A stretch of DNA of 64,000 bases from Pseudobutyrivibrio xylanivorans DSM 14809. GTDB lineage: Bacteria; Bacillota; Clostridia; Lachnospirales; Lachnospiraceae. The first letter of the stretch is position 1. Each line of letters begins with the position of its first letter. The notes beneath the pieces are model-generated. The model searched no databases. It was given only the letters and a program-made list of their open reading frames with translations, and had not been told where the DNA came from. Below, one piece after another: positions 26,490-35,711 of the stretch. A program made the translations under genes and the position numbers. The DNA lies in assembly GCF_900141825.1 (NCBI RefSeq), contig NZ_FQYQ01000004.1, positions 124,001 to 188,000 of the forward strand, read 5' to 3'.

Positions 26490-26551
26490 GTATAATCCTT
26501 TATAATAGTGAAGCTTGAAAAGATTTTTAAAGAATTGAAAAGGAGAAAAAA

Positions 26552-27991
26552 ATGGCACAGGAAAAAAAGCTGGTAGAAGCGATTACCTCTATGTCAGAGG
26601 ATTTCGCACAGTGGTATACCGATGTAGTTGTTAAGGCTGATTTGATTGCATATTCATCAGTAAAGGGATGCATGATTATCAAGCCCGATGGGTATGCTAT
26701 TTGGGAAAACATCCAGCACGAGTTAGACAGAAGATTCAAAGAGACAGGAGTACAGAATGTGTACATGCCGATGTTTATTCCTGAGAGTCTTCTTCAGGTT
26801 GAGAAGGACCATGTAGAGGGATTTGCACCAGAAGTAGCTTGGGTTACACACGGTGGTCTTAGCCCGCTTCAGGAGCGTCTTTGCGTTCGTCCTACTTCAG
26901 AGACTCTTTTCTGTGATTTCTATAAGGATATTATTCACTCTCACAGAGATTTACCAAAGGTTTACAATCAGTGGTGCTCAGTAGTTCGTTGGGAAAAGGA
27001 GACACGTCCATTCCTTCGTTCTAGAGAGTTCTTATGGCAGGAGGGCCACACAGCTCACGCTACAGCAGAGGAAGCAGAGGCACGTACAGTTCAGATGCTT
27101 AATCTTTACGCAGACTTCTGTGAGGAAGTTCTTGCTATGCCAGTAGTTCGCGGACAGAAGACTGAAAAAGAAAAGTTCGCAGGAGCAGAGGCTACTTACA
27201 CAATCGAGGCACTTATGCACGATGGTAAGGCTTTACAGTCTGGTACATCACACAACTTTGGCCAGAACTTCTCAAAGCCATTTGGTATTCAGTACTCAGA
27301 TAAGAACAATCAGCTTCAGTATGTACATCAGACATCATGGGGTATGACAACACGTCTTATCGGTGCTATCATTATGGTACATGGTGATGATTCAGGTCTT
27401 GTACTTCCACCACGTATCGCACCTACACAGGTTATCGTTATTCCTATTCAGCAGAAGAAGGAAGGCGTACTTGAGAAGGCAGCAGAGGTTACAGAGCGCC
27501 TTGGCAAGACAATGCGTGCTAAGCTTGATGATTCAGATAAGTCACCAGGTTGGAAGTTCAACGAGGCAGAGATGCGTGGTATCCCTGTTCGTGTAGAGCT
27601 TGGACCAAAGGATATTGAGGCAGGCAAGTGCGTACTTGTTCGCCGTGATACACGTGAGAAGATTGAGTGCCCACTTGATCAGGTAGAGACAAAGGTTGCA
27701 GAGCTTCTTGAGACAATCCAGAAGGATATGTTCGAAAGAGCAAAGGCTCACCGCGACAGCCACATTTGGGATGCTCACAATTATGCAGAGTTTACTGAGA
27801 TTGCTAATAACAAGCCAGGATTCATCCGTGCTATGTGGTGCGAGGATGAGGCTTGCGAGAACAAGATAAAAGAAGATTTAGCTGTTACTTCACGTTGTAT
27901 GCCATTCAATGATCAGGAGCATATTTCTGATGTTTGTGCATGCTGCGGCAAGCCAGCTAAGAAATTAGTATATTGGGGTAAAGCTTATTAA
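26552..27991 (+). CDS. proS: Prolyl-tRNA synthetase, short (archaeal/eukaryotic-like) type
   Basis: Class II aminoacyl-tRNA synthetase that charges tRNA-Pro. The 479-residue length and the lack of an editing insertion identify ProS type 3 rather than the ~570-residue bacterial form. Motif 2 contains [20 protein letters not shown] (part), followed by [12 protein letters not shown]. Motif 3 is near [20 protein letters not shown]. The C-terminal zinc-type module has WCEDEACE and [10 protein letters not shown] and ends in KAY, as in this subgroup. AAAGGAG precedes the ATG. The downstream cca gene starts one base after the stop, so both form an operon for tRNA function. Confidence 0.97.
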   Translation: MAQEKKLVEAITSMSEDFAQWYTDVVVKADLIAYSSVKGCMIIKPDGYAIWENIQHELDRRFKETGVQNVYMPMFIPESLLQVEKDHVEGFAPEVAWVTHGGLSPLQERLCVRPTSETLFCDFYKDIIHSHRDLPKVYNQWCSVVRWEKETRPFLRSREFLWQEGHTAHATAEEAEARTVQMLNLYADFCEEVLAMPVVRGQKTEKEKFAGAEATYTIEALMHDGKALQSGTSHNFGQNFSKPFGIQYSDKNNQLQYVHQTSWGMTTRLIGAIIMVHGDDSGLVLPPRIAPTQVIVIPIQQKKEGVLEKAAEVTERLGKTMRAKLDDSDKSPGWKFNEAEMRGIPVRVELGPKDIEAGKCVLVRRDTREKIECPLDQVETKVAELLETIQKDMFERAKAHRDSHIWDAHNYAEFTEIANNKPGFIRAMWCEDEACENKIKEDLAVTSRCMPFNDQEHISDVCACCGKPAKKLVYWGKAY

Positions 27992-27992
27992 T

Positions 27993-29318
27993 ATGAATTT
28001 ACCAGCAGACGTTCAAAATATTATATCGGTATTAGAATCTAACGGACACGAAGCCTATGCAGTAGGCGGCTGTGTCCGTGACTGCATTCTAGGGAAAGTT
28101 CCACATGATTGGGACATTACCACATCGGCCTTGCCAGAACAGGTGAAGGCCTTATTTGAGCGCACTTTTGACACAGGAATTGAGCACGGCACTGTCACTG
28201 TTTTGATGCATGGCGTGGGTTACGAGGTGACTACTTATCGAGTAGACGGTAAGTACGAGGATGGCCGTCATCCTAAGGAGGTTACCTTCACAGCCTCCCT
28301 TGAGGAGGATTTAAAACGCCGTGATTTTACCATCAATGCCATGGCCTACAATGACATAAGAGGTCTTGTGGATTTGTTTGGCGGCGAGGAAGACTTGGAA
28401 GCTGGCATTATCAGAGCAGTAGGTAATCCAACTGAGCGTTTTACAGAGGATGCACTTCGTATGCTTAGAGCCCTTCGTTTTTCAGCTCAGCTTGGCTTTG
28501 AAATAGAGCAGGGTACTTATGATGCAATTAAGACTCTTGCTCCTACTTTGGGAAAAATCAGTGCAGAGCGAATTCAGGTGGAGATGGTAAAGCTTGTGAC
28601 ATCAGCTCACCCAGAACGTATCAGGGATGTTTATGCAACTGGTCTTACAAAGATATTTTTCCCAGAGTTTGATGACATGATGGAGTGCCAGCAGGTAAAT
28701 AAGCATCACATGTATTCAGTAGGTGAGCATACTATTGTATCTATGGGGCTTGCACCAGATGATAAGGTTATTCGACTTACAATGATGCTCCATGATATTG
28801 CAAAACCGGTATGCAAGACTACTGATGAAAACGGGCAGAACCATTTCAAGATGCATCCTGTTAAGGGGGCTGAGATGGCACGCACAGTATTACGTCGCTT
28901 AAAGTTTGATAATGACACTACCGATAAGGTTTGCAACCTTGTAAAGAATCACGATGACAGACCAGAGATTAACCCTCGAAACGTTCGTCGTATGATTATA
29001 AGAGTAGGTCAGGAGAATTTTAACGATTTGTTGGCCGTTAAAAGAGCGGATTGCCTGGCTCAGAGCATGTATCATCGAGAAGAAAAGCTTTCTTATATAG
29101 ATGAGCTTGAAAAAGTCTTTAATGAAGTGGTTGCTGCAGGTGATTGCCTGCGAATCAAGGATTTACAGATAAACGGCAAGGATTTAATTGCCATGGGTGT
29201 TCCACAGGGACAGCGTATAGGAGCGGTTTTATCCACCATTTTTGACGCTGTTGTGGAAAATCCCGAACTGAATCAGAGAGAAACTCTGTTAAACATGGTT
29301 AAAAGTATGATAAAATAA
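27993..29318 (+). CDS. cca: CCA tRNA nucleotidyltransferase with HD domain
   Basis: 441 residues. Adds or repairs the 3' CCA end of tRNAs. The class II nucleotidyltransferase head has GGCVRDCILGKVPHDWDITT (residues ~26-45) with the catalytic DxD pair. The DFTINAMAYN and RFTEDALRMLRALRFSAQLGF motifs of the family follow. An HD phosphohydrolase domain lies in the C-terminal half (LHDIAKP near 268, with H residues in HMHPVKGAEMA and NHDDRPE). Start codon directly follows proS with one base between, consistent with coupling. A plain terminator is not seen after the stop; the lipoprotein gene begins four bases on. Confidence 0.93.
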   Translation: MNLPADVQNIISVLESNGHEAYAVGGCVRDCILGKVPHDWDITTSALPEQVKALFERTFDTGIEHGTVTVLMHGVGYEVTTYRVDGKYEDGRHPKEVTFTASLEEDLKRRDFTINAMAYNDIRGLVDLFGGEEDLEAGIIRAVGNPTERFTEDALRMLRALRFSAQLGFEIEQGTYDAIKTLAPTLGKISAERIQVEMVKLVTSAHPERIRDVYATGLTKIFFPEFDDMMECQQVNKHHMYSVGEHTIVSMGLAPDDKVIRLTMMLHDIAKPVCKTTDENGQNHFKMHPVKGAEMARTVLRRLKFDNDTTDKVCNLVKNHDDRPEINPRNVRRMIIRVGQENFNDLLAVKRADCLAQSMYHREEKLSYIDELEKVFNEVVAAGDCLRIKDLQINGKDLIAMGVPQGQRIGAVLSTIFDAVVENPELNQRETLLNMVKSMIK

Positions 29319-29322
29319 TCCC

Positions 29323-30594
29323 ATGAGAGGGATTTTTACGAAAAAATGGTTTAATTTAATAGTATTATCAGTTATTTGCACAGGGGCATTGCTGGGATGT
29401 GGACATCGAAACAATGCCACTGTCACTAACTATACTGGTTCGGCGCTGCAGAATGTAAATCAGGATACTGAAGATGTGGAGAACCAGGAGGCAGAGGCTG
29501 AATCAGAAACACAGGAGCCAGAGCTTTATATCGTTGAAAATCTGGATATGACCGATGAGACAATAGCTCTATATTCTATCAAATCCGACCAACAGCTTCG
29601 CTATAAATACAATATGACCACTAAATTCTTAAATAAATATGGCACTACCGATACCTGGGCCGAATTCACAACTGGCACAGTAGTTTCTATCGGAGATTTT
29701 CTGCCAGCTTCTGGAGCACTTAGTCAGGTGCAGAAATCAGCAGATGTGTGGATGTATGAGGATATTAAAAAGTATTCCATAGATGCATCGAAAAACTTAA
29801 TAGCTATTGATGGAAAGAATTACAAGATTACGGATAAAACAAAGGTTTATTCTGACAGTGCAAAGATTCTTTTGGAGAATATTGGTAATGATGACGCTAT
29901 TACTGTAACAGGTAAAGATAAAGAGGTGCTTTCTATAGCAATAACAACAGGACATGGTTTTATTAGTCTTGTAAATACGTCAGTATTTGATGGAAGCCTG
30001 ATATTTATCGGAAACAAAATTGTTTCTATGGTAAATGGGAATGAAACTATAGAAGTGCCAGAGGGAACCTATCTTGTAACTGTGGCAAATAATGGATGGG
30101 GAGGCTCACAGGAAATAACGGTTAACCGTGATGAAAATATTTTGGTTGATCTTGATTTGATGAAAGGCGATGGGCCATCTTATTGCCTGATGACGTTTCT
30201 TGTGACAGTACCGGAAACCTACGTATATATAGATGGTAAGATTGTGGATACAAACGAGCCACAGTATATTCAGTACGGAACACATAAGCTTGTAGTTAAA
30301 TGTTCAGGCTATAAAGCATGGAAAAAGACTTTGGTGGTTAATTCTGAGACGGCAGAGATCACCCTGACTATGGAAGCAGAAACTGACAGCGGAACAACTA
30401 CAAATGAGACTTCAAATGAAACTTCAAATGAAACTGCTGGAGAGGCGTCTGAACAGGCTCAGGAAATTATTGACGAAACTGTTTCAAATGGTCGAGAAGA
30501 GGAGACTGCAGGCAGTTCAATTAAGAGTGATTACGACTACGAAGTTGACTATTTATCAACGATTTCCGACCTTATAAGCAACTTAATGAACTAA
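29323..30594 (+). CDS. PEGA-domain lipoprotein
   Basis: 423 residues. The N-terminus has a lipoprotein signal peptide with lipobox LLGC (Cys near residue 26), so it is anchored on the outer face of the membrane. A polar linker (30-65) and a beta-rich domain follow. Two PEGA-like segments come next: VPEGTYLVTVANNGWGG near 245-265, and a second around YVYIDGKIVDTNEPQYIQYG to KLVVKCSGYKAWKK near 303-345. The tail is low-complexity, with NETS repeats and acidic residues. PEGA domains are found on surface-linked proteins and their binding partner is unknown. No strong ribosome site precedes the ATG, which lies four bases after cca. Confidence 0.72.
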   Translation: MRGIFTKKWFNLIVLSVICTGALLGCGHRNNATVTNYTGSALQNVNQDTEDVENQEAEAESETQEPELYIVENLDMTDETIALYSIKSDQQLRYKYNMTTKFLNKYGTTDTWAEFTTGTVVSIGDFLPASGALSQVQKSADVWMYEDIKKYSIDASKNLIAIDGKNYKITDKTKVYSDSAKILLENIGNDDAITVTGKDKEVLSIAITTGHGFISLVNTSVFDGSLIFIGNKIVSMVNGNETIEVPEGTYLVTVANNGWGGSQEITVNRDENILVDLDLMKGDGPSYCLMTFLVTVPETYVYIDGKIVDTNEPQYIQYGTHKLVVKCSGYKAWKKTLVVNSETAEITLTMEAETDSGTTTNETSNETSNETAGEASEQAQEIIDETVSNGREEETAGSSIKSDYDYEVDYLSTISDLISNLMN

Positions 30595-30727
30595 TTTGTG
30601 TGAAAAAGATGTGAACATCCTAGAAAATCAAGGGTTTGTAAATGGTAATTATAGTTAAAAATCACGTTAGAAATTTGTAATATTTCATAAAACCCTTATA
30701 AAATCGGGATTTTTTGGGGTTTTTGTG

Positions 30728-30756
30728 TTGACACTGTTATATAAAACAATTATAAA
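30728..30756 (+). promoter_or_regulatory. Strong promoter of the HU gene
   Basis: A perfect TTGACA and TATAAA are separated by 17 bases. The leader of about 60 nucleotides ends with GAGGAGG. The region 30595-30727 holds no gene; AAGGGTTT and AAACCCTT are complementary across it. Confidence 0.85.
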
Positions 30757-30823
30757 GGATATTGTAGTTATTAAGGATTTTGGTCCTAAAATAAAAATAA
30801 CAATTCTCGAGGAGGAATAAGTA

Positions 30824-31096
30824 ATGAACAAGACAGAATTAGTAGCAGCTATCGCTAGCAAGGCTAACATTTCAAAGAAGGATGCTGAGGCTTCTGTAAA
30901 GGCTTTCACAGAGGTTGTAGCTGAAGAGCTTAAGAAGGGGGAGAAGATTCAGCTTGTTGGCTTCGGTACATTCGAAGTTTCTAAGAGAGCAGCTCGTACA
31001 GGTAGAAATCCACAGACAGGCGCTGAGATGAAGATTCCTGCATCTAAGGCTCCTAAGTTCAAGGCTGGTAAGGCTCTTAAGGATTCTATCAACTAA
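30824..31096 (+). CDS. hup: HU family DNA-binding protein
   Basis: 90 residues, the standard HU length. A nucleoid protein that bends DNA as a dimer. N-terminal helices MNKTELVAAIASKANISKKD are followed by the dimer core IQLVGFGTFEVSKRAARTGR and the beta-arm region NPQTGAEMKIPASKAPKFK with the intercalating proline. GAGGAGG precedes the ATG, and the gene has a near-consensus promoter and a strong terminator, consistent with high expression. It stands at the head of the rqcP-divIC-tilS-hpt-ftsH block, as in many Clostridia. Confidence 0.97.
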   Translation: MNKTELVAAIASKANISKKDAEASVKAFTEVVAEELKKGEKIQLVGFGTFEVSKRAARTGRNPQTGAEMKIPASKAPKFKAGKALKDSIN

Positions 31097-31124
31097 TTAA
31101 TTTCTTGATTTTTAGAATCATTAT

Positions 31125-31153
31125 GGGGTTCGGGGTTCCGAGCCCCTTTATTT
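31125..31153 (+). terminator. Intrinsic terminator of the HU gene
   Basis: GGGGTTCGG pairs with CCGAGCCCC (31125-31133 with 31138-31146, one wobble) around GGTT and is followed by TTTATTT. Confidence 0.85.
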
Positions 31154-31206
31154 ATTCTAAACCCTACTAGCTTATGTTGTGAGAGAATGAGGTTGAATTA
31201 ACGACA

Positions 31207-31446
31207 ATGAGATTAGATAAATATTTAAAAGTAAGTAGATTGATAAAACGTCGTACTGTTGCTAACGAAGCTTGTGACAGCGGTCGTGTACAAATTAATG
31301 GAAAAATTGCGAAAGCTTCCACTGATGTTAAAGTTGGTGATATAATAGAGATAGCATTTGGAAATAAAAATGTGAAGGTTGAGGTCCTTGATATTCAGGA
31401 CACTACAAAGAAGGATGCAGCTGCAGATCTTTTTAAATATTTATAA
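31207..31446 (+). CDS. rqcP: S4-domain RNA-binding protein RqcP (YabO/Hsp15-like)
   Basis: 79 residues, made almost entirely of one S4 RNA-binding domain (MRLDKYLKVSRLIKRRTVAN, then SGRVQINGKIAKASTDVKVGD). RqcP works with RqcH in ribosome-associated quality control, stabilising C-terminal tailing on stalled large subunits. Location directly upstream of the divIC-like gene is the conserved yabO position. In spore formers the sporulation genes yabP and yabQ usually follow; here the next gene begins two bases after the stop and is divIC. The RBS is modest (GAGG, about 13 bases upstream). Confidence 0.9.
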   Translation: MRLDKYLKVSRLIKRRTVANEACDSGRVQINGKIAKASTDVKVGDIIEIAFGNKNVKVEVLDIQDTTKKDAAADLFKYL

Positions 31447-31448
31447 TT

Positions 31449-31763
31449 ATGGCAAAGAAAAAAAGAAAACAGGTTAGAAGACGAAAGAAAACCTCCACAG
31501 GTAGAATATACGTTGCGGTTATTATGCTTTTTATGATAGGTGTAATGACTGTTCAGATTGTGCGCCTCTATGATAAAAATGAGGAGCTCAAAAAGAAGGA
31601 GGAGACTTTACAGACTCAGCTGGATGCAGCCAACGAAAAGAGCCAGCAGCTTAAAGAACAGGAAGATTACGTCGGTAGTGACGAATACATAGAAAATGAG
31701 GCTTCACAGAAGCTTGGATTGACACATGACAATTGGATCATTTTTAGACAAAAAGAAGATTAG
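31449..31763 (+). CDS. divIC: Septum formation initiator family protein (DivIC/FtsB-like)
   Basis: 104 residues. A very basic N-terminus (KKKRKQVRRRKK), one membrane helix near residues 21-38, then an extracellular coiled coil (about 42-75) with heptad leucines, and a C-terminal conserved segment DEYIENEASQKLGLTHDNW. This is the DivIC/FtsB topology of the divisome core, where it pairs with FtsL and DivIB/FtsQ. The gene is packed between rqcP and tilS. The end overlaps the tilS start by 38 bases in another frame. Confidence 0.85.
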   Translation: MAKKKRKQVRRRKKTSTGRIYVAVIMLFMIGVMTVQIVRLYDKNEELKKKEETLQTQLDAANEKSQQLKEQEDYVGSDEYIENEASQKLGLTHDNWIIFRQKED

Positions 31764-33090
31764 AGATTATATTCAAAAAAATAATATGTTAAACAAAGGC
31801 GACAGGGTGGTCTTAGGTTTATCCGGAGGACCTGATTCTGTATGCCTTTTTTTTGTACTACTTGCCTTAAAAGAGGAGTACGATTTAGAGATTCATGCCC
31901 TTCACGTAAATCACTGCATAAGGGAAGGGGATGCTGATGAGGATCAGGCGTATGTAGAGAGTCTTTGTAGAGATTTTGAGGTGCCTTTAAAGGTCGTTAG
32001 AGTGGATATTCCTGCCATGGTAGCAGAATCGGGTCGTTCCACTGAGGAAGAGGCTAGAATGGCGCGATATGAGGCCTTTGAAGCCTATGCAAAGGAGCTA
32101 GAGGGCAATAGTGCAGAGAGGACTGTGAAGATTGCTATAGCCCATAATGCAGACGATAACGCCGAGACTGTACTTTTTCATATGGCAAGAGGTACAGGAT
32201 TGGATGGAATGTGTGGAATAGCCCCAACCAGAGGAAGAATTATACGTCCATTGCTGGAGATTCCAAAGGCAGAAATAATGGAATTCATTCAGGATAATGA
32301 GATTGCTTATTGCGTGGATGAAACCAATTCCGAGGTTACTTACGATAGAAATAGAATAAGACACAATATCTTACCAGAACTTTCAGAAATTAATTCTAAG
32401 GCGTTAGAGCATATTACCGATATGACTAACAGATTGATGGAAGTTGCGGATTATATCTCACTTGAGGCGAAAGGGCTTTTGGCTATAGCCAAGGATGATG
32501 GAGATAAACTTAGAAAAAGGGCTTTTGTCACCGCTCCTAGGGTCATTGCCAGTCAGGCTTTAAAAGAGTATCTCAGTGGTTTTATGCCGAACCAGAAGGA
32601 CGTAAGTGCTGTTCATATTGAAAGCATTATGGGACTTCTTTCGGAGGAGGGAGAGCGACAGGTACAGCTTCCATATAAAAAGACTCTTATCATTTCCTAC
32701 GAGCATTTATATGTGATAGATGAGGAGGAAGAAGAGGATCCAAAAGGTACAATTTCCTACCGTGAATTCGACCTTGAGCCGGGCATGAAATACCCTACGT
32801 CAACCTATACTAAATGGTTTGATTGTGATAGAATAACGGATAATGTTGTTATACGAACCCGAGCTGAAGGGGATTATCTTACTATCGATTCGGCTGGAAA
32901 TCACAAGTCCATTCAGGACTATTTTGTGGATGAAAAAATACCTCGTCACATGAGAGATAAAATCATCCTGGTATGTGATGGTAGCCATGTAATGTGGGTG
33001 GTAGGCTATAGAATCAGCGAATATTACAAAATCTCTAATAATACCACTCGTGTATTAGAGATAGTTTACGGAGGAATAGGAAATGAGTGA
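31726..33090 (+). CDS. tilS: tRNA(Ile)-lysidine synthase
   Basis: 454 residues. Converts cytidine 34 of the tRNA(Ile) with CAU anticodon to lysidine, an essential step for reading AUA codons. The PP-loop is SGGPDS at residues 33-38. Family motifs HALHVNHCIREG (part), AHNADDNAETVLFHMARGTGLDG and RNRIRHNILPEL follow, and a C-terminal TilS domain ends near KIPRHMRDKIILV. The ATG at 31726 is the only plausible start, because no other ATG lies before the conserved N-terminus. It implies a 38-base overlap with divIC, so translation is probably coupled. Confidence 0.93.
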   Translation: MTIGSFLDKKKIRDYIQKNNMLNKGDRVVLGLSGGPDSVCLFFVLLALKEEYDLEIHALHVNHCIREGDADEDQAYVESLCRDFEVPLKVVRVDIPAMVAESGRSTEEEARMARYEAFEAYAKELEGNSAERTVKIAIAHNADDNAETVLFHMARGTGLDGMCGIAPTRGRIIRPLLEIPKAEIMEFIQDNEIAYCVDETNSEVTYDRNRIRHNILPELSEINSKALEHITDMTNRLMEVADYISLEAKGLLAIAKDDGDKLRKRAFVTAPRVIASQALKEYLSGFMPNQKDVSAVHIESIMGLLSEEGERQVQLPYKKTLIISYEHLYVIDEEEEEDPKGTISYREFDLEPGMKYPTSTYTKWFDCDRITDNVVIRTRAEGDYLTIDSAGNHKSIQDYFVDEKIPRHMRDKIILVCDGSHVMWVVGYRISEYYKISNNTTRVLEIVYGGIGNE

Positions 33091-33607
33091 GAACATCAGA
33101 GTCCTTTTACCAGAGGATGAATTAGCAGCACGTATTGCTGAACTTGGAGCACAGATTAGTAAGGACTATGAGGGTGAGACAGTATTTTTAGTTTGCATCC
33201 TTAAGGGAGCTTCATTCTTTGCATGTGAGCTTGCTAAGAGAATTACAGTGCCAGTTATCATCGATTTCATGGCTACATCAAGCTATGACGGAGGCACAGT
33301 TTCTTCTGGAGTAGTTAAGATTAAGAAGGACCTTGATTTAGATCCAACAGGTCAGAATGTAATCATCGTTGAGGATATTATCGACAGCGGTAACACACTT
33401 AACTATCTCGGCCAGCTCTTTAAGGACCGTGGAGCAAAGTCAGTACGTATGGTTACAATGCTTGATAAGCCTGACCGCAGAGAAGTTGATGTTCACGTTG
33501 ATTATACAGGCTTCACAATCCCAGATCAGTTTGTTGTTGGATACGGTCTTGATTATGACCAGAAATATCGTAACCTTCCATACATCGGTATTGTTGAGCT
33601 AGATTAG
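33083..33607 (+). CDS. hpt: Hypoxanthine phosphoribosyltransferase
   Basis: 174 residues, typical. Salvages hypoxanthine and guanine to IMP/GMP using PRPP. The PRPP-binding motif is VIIVEDIIDSGNTL around residue 93-106. LKGASFFACEL and MATSSYDGGTVSSG form the flexible loop, and the C-terminal VGYGLDYDQKYRNLPYIG segment binds base and magnesium. The start overlaps the tilS stop by eight bases with an AGGAGGAATAGG site just upstream. The tilS-hpt-ftsH order is widely conserved in Firmicutes. Confidence 0.96.
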   Translation: MSENIRVLLPEDELAARIAELGAQISKDYEGETVFLVCILKGASFFACELAKRITVPVIIDFMATSSYDGGTVSSGVVKIKKDLDLDPTGQNVIIVEDIIDSGNTLNYLGQLFKDRGAKSVRMVTMLDKPDRREVDVHVDYTGFTIPDQFVVGYGLDYDQKYRNLPYIGIVELD

Positions 33608-33616
33608 GAGGACATT

Positions 33617-35500
33617 TTGAAGAAAAACAGAGCTTCAGGATTGATAATCTATGCCCTATTTGTAGTAGTTGTTTTAGCTATTCTTTATAGCAGTATGGGC
33701 AACAAAACTACCACCTATTCTATGGCGGAGTTTAAAGGTGCAATTAAAAGAGAACAGGTCAAATCTGTTACGATTACTCAGAATGAGGAAGTTCCTACTG
33801 GTGCAGCTAGTATTAAGCTCACAACAGGGGATACAGTTACATTATATGTATCTGATGTAAATGATTTGCAGAAGATGCTTACAGAAGCGGATATTGCATA
33901 CAGTCTTAGCGATATTCCACACGATAGCTGGCTCTCTGAACTGTTACCAATGCTTATTGTGCTTGGAGCAGTATTCATTCTCTTTATGATTATGATGAAT
34001 GCTCAGGGTGCAGGCGGAGGGAGTGCCAATGCCAAGATGATGAATTTTGGCAAGAGCCGCGCCAAAATGTCTACAAAAGAGGATATTCACACTAGATTTA
34101 ATGATGTGGCCGGCCTTAAGGAAGAAAAGGAAGAGGTTGAGGAGCTTGTCGACTTCCTCAAGGATCCTAAGAAATACACAAAGCTTGGAGCCCGTATCCC
34201 TAAGGGTGTTATTCTTGTAGGCCCTCCGGGAACAGGTAAGACACTTCTGGCTAAGGCTATTGCTGGTGAAGCAGGAGTTCCATTCTTCTCAATTTCCGGC
34301 TCGGACTTTGTGGAGATGTTCGTTGGTGTAGGTGCATCCCGAGTAAGAGATCTTTTTGCTGAAGCAAAGCAGAATGCACCATGTATAGTGTTTATTGATG
34401 AGATTGATGCTGTTGCAAGACGCCGTGGTACAGGTATGGGCGGCGGCCATGATGAGCGTGAGCAGACACTTAACCAGCTCCTTGTAGAGATGGATGGTTT
34501 TGGTGTGAACGAAGGTATTATCGTTATGGCAGCTACAAACCGTGTTGATATTTTAGATCATGCTATCATGCGTCCAGGACGTTTTGATAGAAAGGTATTT
34601 GTTGGACGTCCAGATGTTCAGGGACGTGAAGAAATTCTTAAGGTACACGCTAGCAATAAGTGTTTGGGCGACGATGTTGATCTTCGACAGATTGCTCAGA
34701 CTACAGTTGGATTCACAGGTGCAGATTTGGAGAACCTTCTTAATGAGGCAGCCATTCTTGCAGCAGGTGAGGACAGACAATATATTACAAATGATGATAT
34801 TAAGAAGTCGTTTGTAAAGGTTGGTATTGGTAAGGAAAAGAAGAGCCGTGTGGTTTCTGATAAGGAAAAGAAGATTACAGCTTACCATGAGAGTGGACAT
34901 GCGATTTTATTCCATGTGCTTCCGGATGTAGGTCCTGTATATTCTGTTTCTATTATTCCTACTGGCGCCAGCGCAGCAGGCTACACTATGCCTATTAATG
35001 AAAACGATGAAATGTTCAATACCAAGGGCAAGATGCTTCAGGATATTGTGGTTTCATTAGGTGGTAGAGTTGCGGAAGAGCTTATATTCGATGATGTGAC
35101 AACAGGTGCATCTCAAGATATTAAGCAGGCTACTCAGGCAGCCAGAAATATGGTTACCAAGTATGGTTTCTCAAAGAATATTGGTATGGTTAATTATGGA
35201 GACGACGAAGAAGAGGTCTTCATTGGACGAGATTTGGCTCATACTAAGGGATTCTCAGATGCAACAGCTAAGGCCATCGATGATGAGGTTAAGGCGATTA
35301 TCGATGAATGTTATGAAAAAGCTGTGAAACTTTTGAAAGAGAATGAACCTATTTTACACAAATGTGCTAATCTATTATTAGAGAAAGAAAAGATTAGCCG
35401 ATCAGAATTCGAAGCTTTATTTGGGAATGAAGTGAAGGATGAAAATACCGAAGAAAGCCTCGAGGGAGTCGCTGTAGAAGGTATTAACTGGGATAATTAG
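33617..35500 (+). CDS. ftsH: ATP-dependent zinc metalloprotease FtsH
   Basis: 627 residues from a TTG start at 33617, five bases after AGGAGG; there is no ATG nearby in frame. Two membrane helices (about 8-25 and 107-128) flank a small extracellular domain. The AAA domain has Walker A GPPGTGKT (202-209), Walker [12 protein letters not shown], the second region of homology around [20 protein letters not shown], and the pore motif FVG. The zinc protease motif HESGH is at 424-428. Membrane quality-control hexamer. The C-terminus is short and acidic. It is the last gene of the rqcP-ftsH block. Confidence 0.97.
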   Translation: MKKNRASGLIIYALFVVVVLAILYSSMGNKTTTYSMAEFKGAIKREQVKSVTITQNEEVPTGAASIKLTTGDTVTLYVSDVNDLQKMLTEADIAYSLSDIPHDSWLSELLPMLIVLGAVFILFMIMMNAQGAGGGSANAKMMNFGKSRAKMSTKEDIHTRFNDVAGLKEEKEEVEELVDFLKDPKKYTKLGARIPKGVILVGPPGTGKTLLAKAIAGEAGVPFFSISGSDFVEMFVGVGASRVRDLFAEAKQNAPCIVFIDEIDAVARRRGTGMGGGHDEREQTLNQLLVEMDGFGVNEGIIVMAATNRVDILDHAIMRPGRFDRKVFVGRPDVQGREEILKVHASNKCLGDDVDLRQIAQTTVGFTGADLENLLNEAAILAAGEDRQYITNDDIKKSFVKVGIGKEKKSRVVSDKEKKITAYHESGHAILFHVLPDVGPVYSVSIIPTGASAAGYTMPINENDEMFNTKGKMLQDIVVSLGGRVAEELIFDDVTTGASQDIKQATQAARNMVTKYGFSKNIGMVNYGDDEEEVFIGRDLAHTKGFSDATAKAIDDEVKAIIDECYEKAVKLLKENEPILHKCANLLLEKEKISRSEFEALFGNEVKDENTEESLEGVAVEGINWDN

Positions 35501-35562
35501 TGCAATATGCACAAAAAATATTGAGAGGTTTTGGTATGTTTGTGCACACTTAAGTGTTGCAC
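35500..35562. promoter_or_regulatory. Two palindromes between ftsH and the GH13 gene
   Basis: GTGCA-ATA-TGCAC (35500-35512) overlaps the ftsH stop region. A 12-bp perfect palindrome ACACTTAAGTGT (35546-35557) is flanked by GTGC and TGCAC (35542-35562). They resemble dimeric operator sites. No regulator can be assigned. Confidence 0.45.
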
Positions 35563-35642
35563 CGCCATATAATAAACATCGTAAAAACCCCCCAATACAT
35601 TATATAATTTTTACTAACCCCATAGTAAAAATACCTTCTCCT

Positions 35643-35672
35643 AAAAAGACAGCGATCGTTGCTGTCTTTTTT
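35643..35672 (+). terminator. Intrinsic terminator between ftsH and the GH13 gene
   Basis: AAAAAGACAGC pairs perfectly with GCTGTCTTTTT around a seven-base loop, ending in a T-run. Confidence 0.85.
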
Positions 35673-35711
35673 ACTATCTAAAAATATTGCTAGTCAGCTA
35701 GGGGGATTCAC

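Noticed and set aside
26438-26551. T-box leader for proS
   Set aside because: The gap is 114 bases and is filled by the upstream terminator and a short promoter; no T-box sequence or specifier stem was found.
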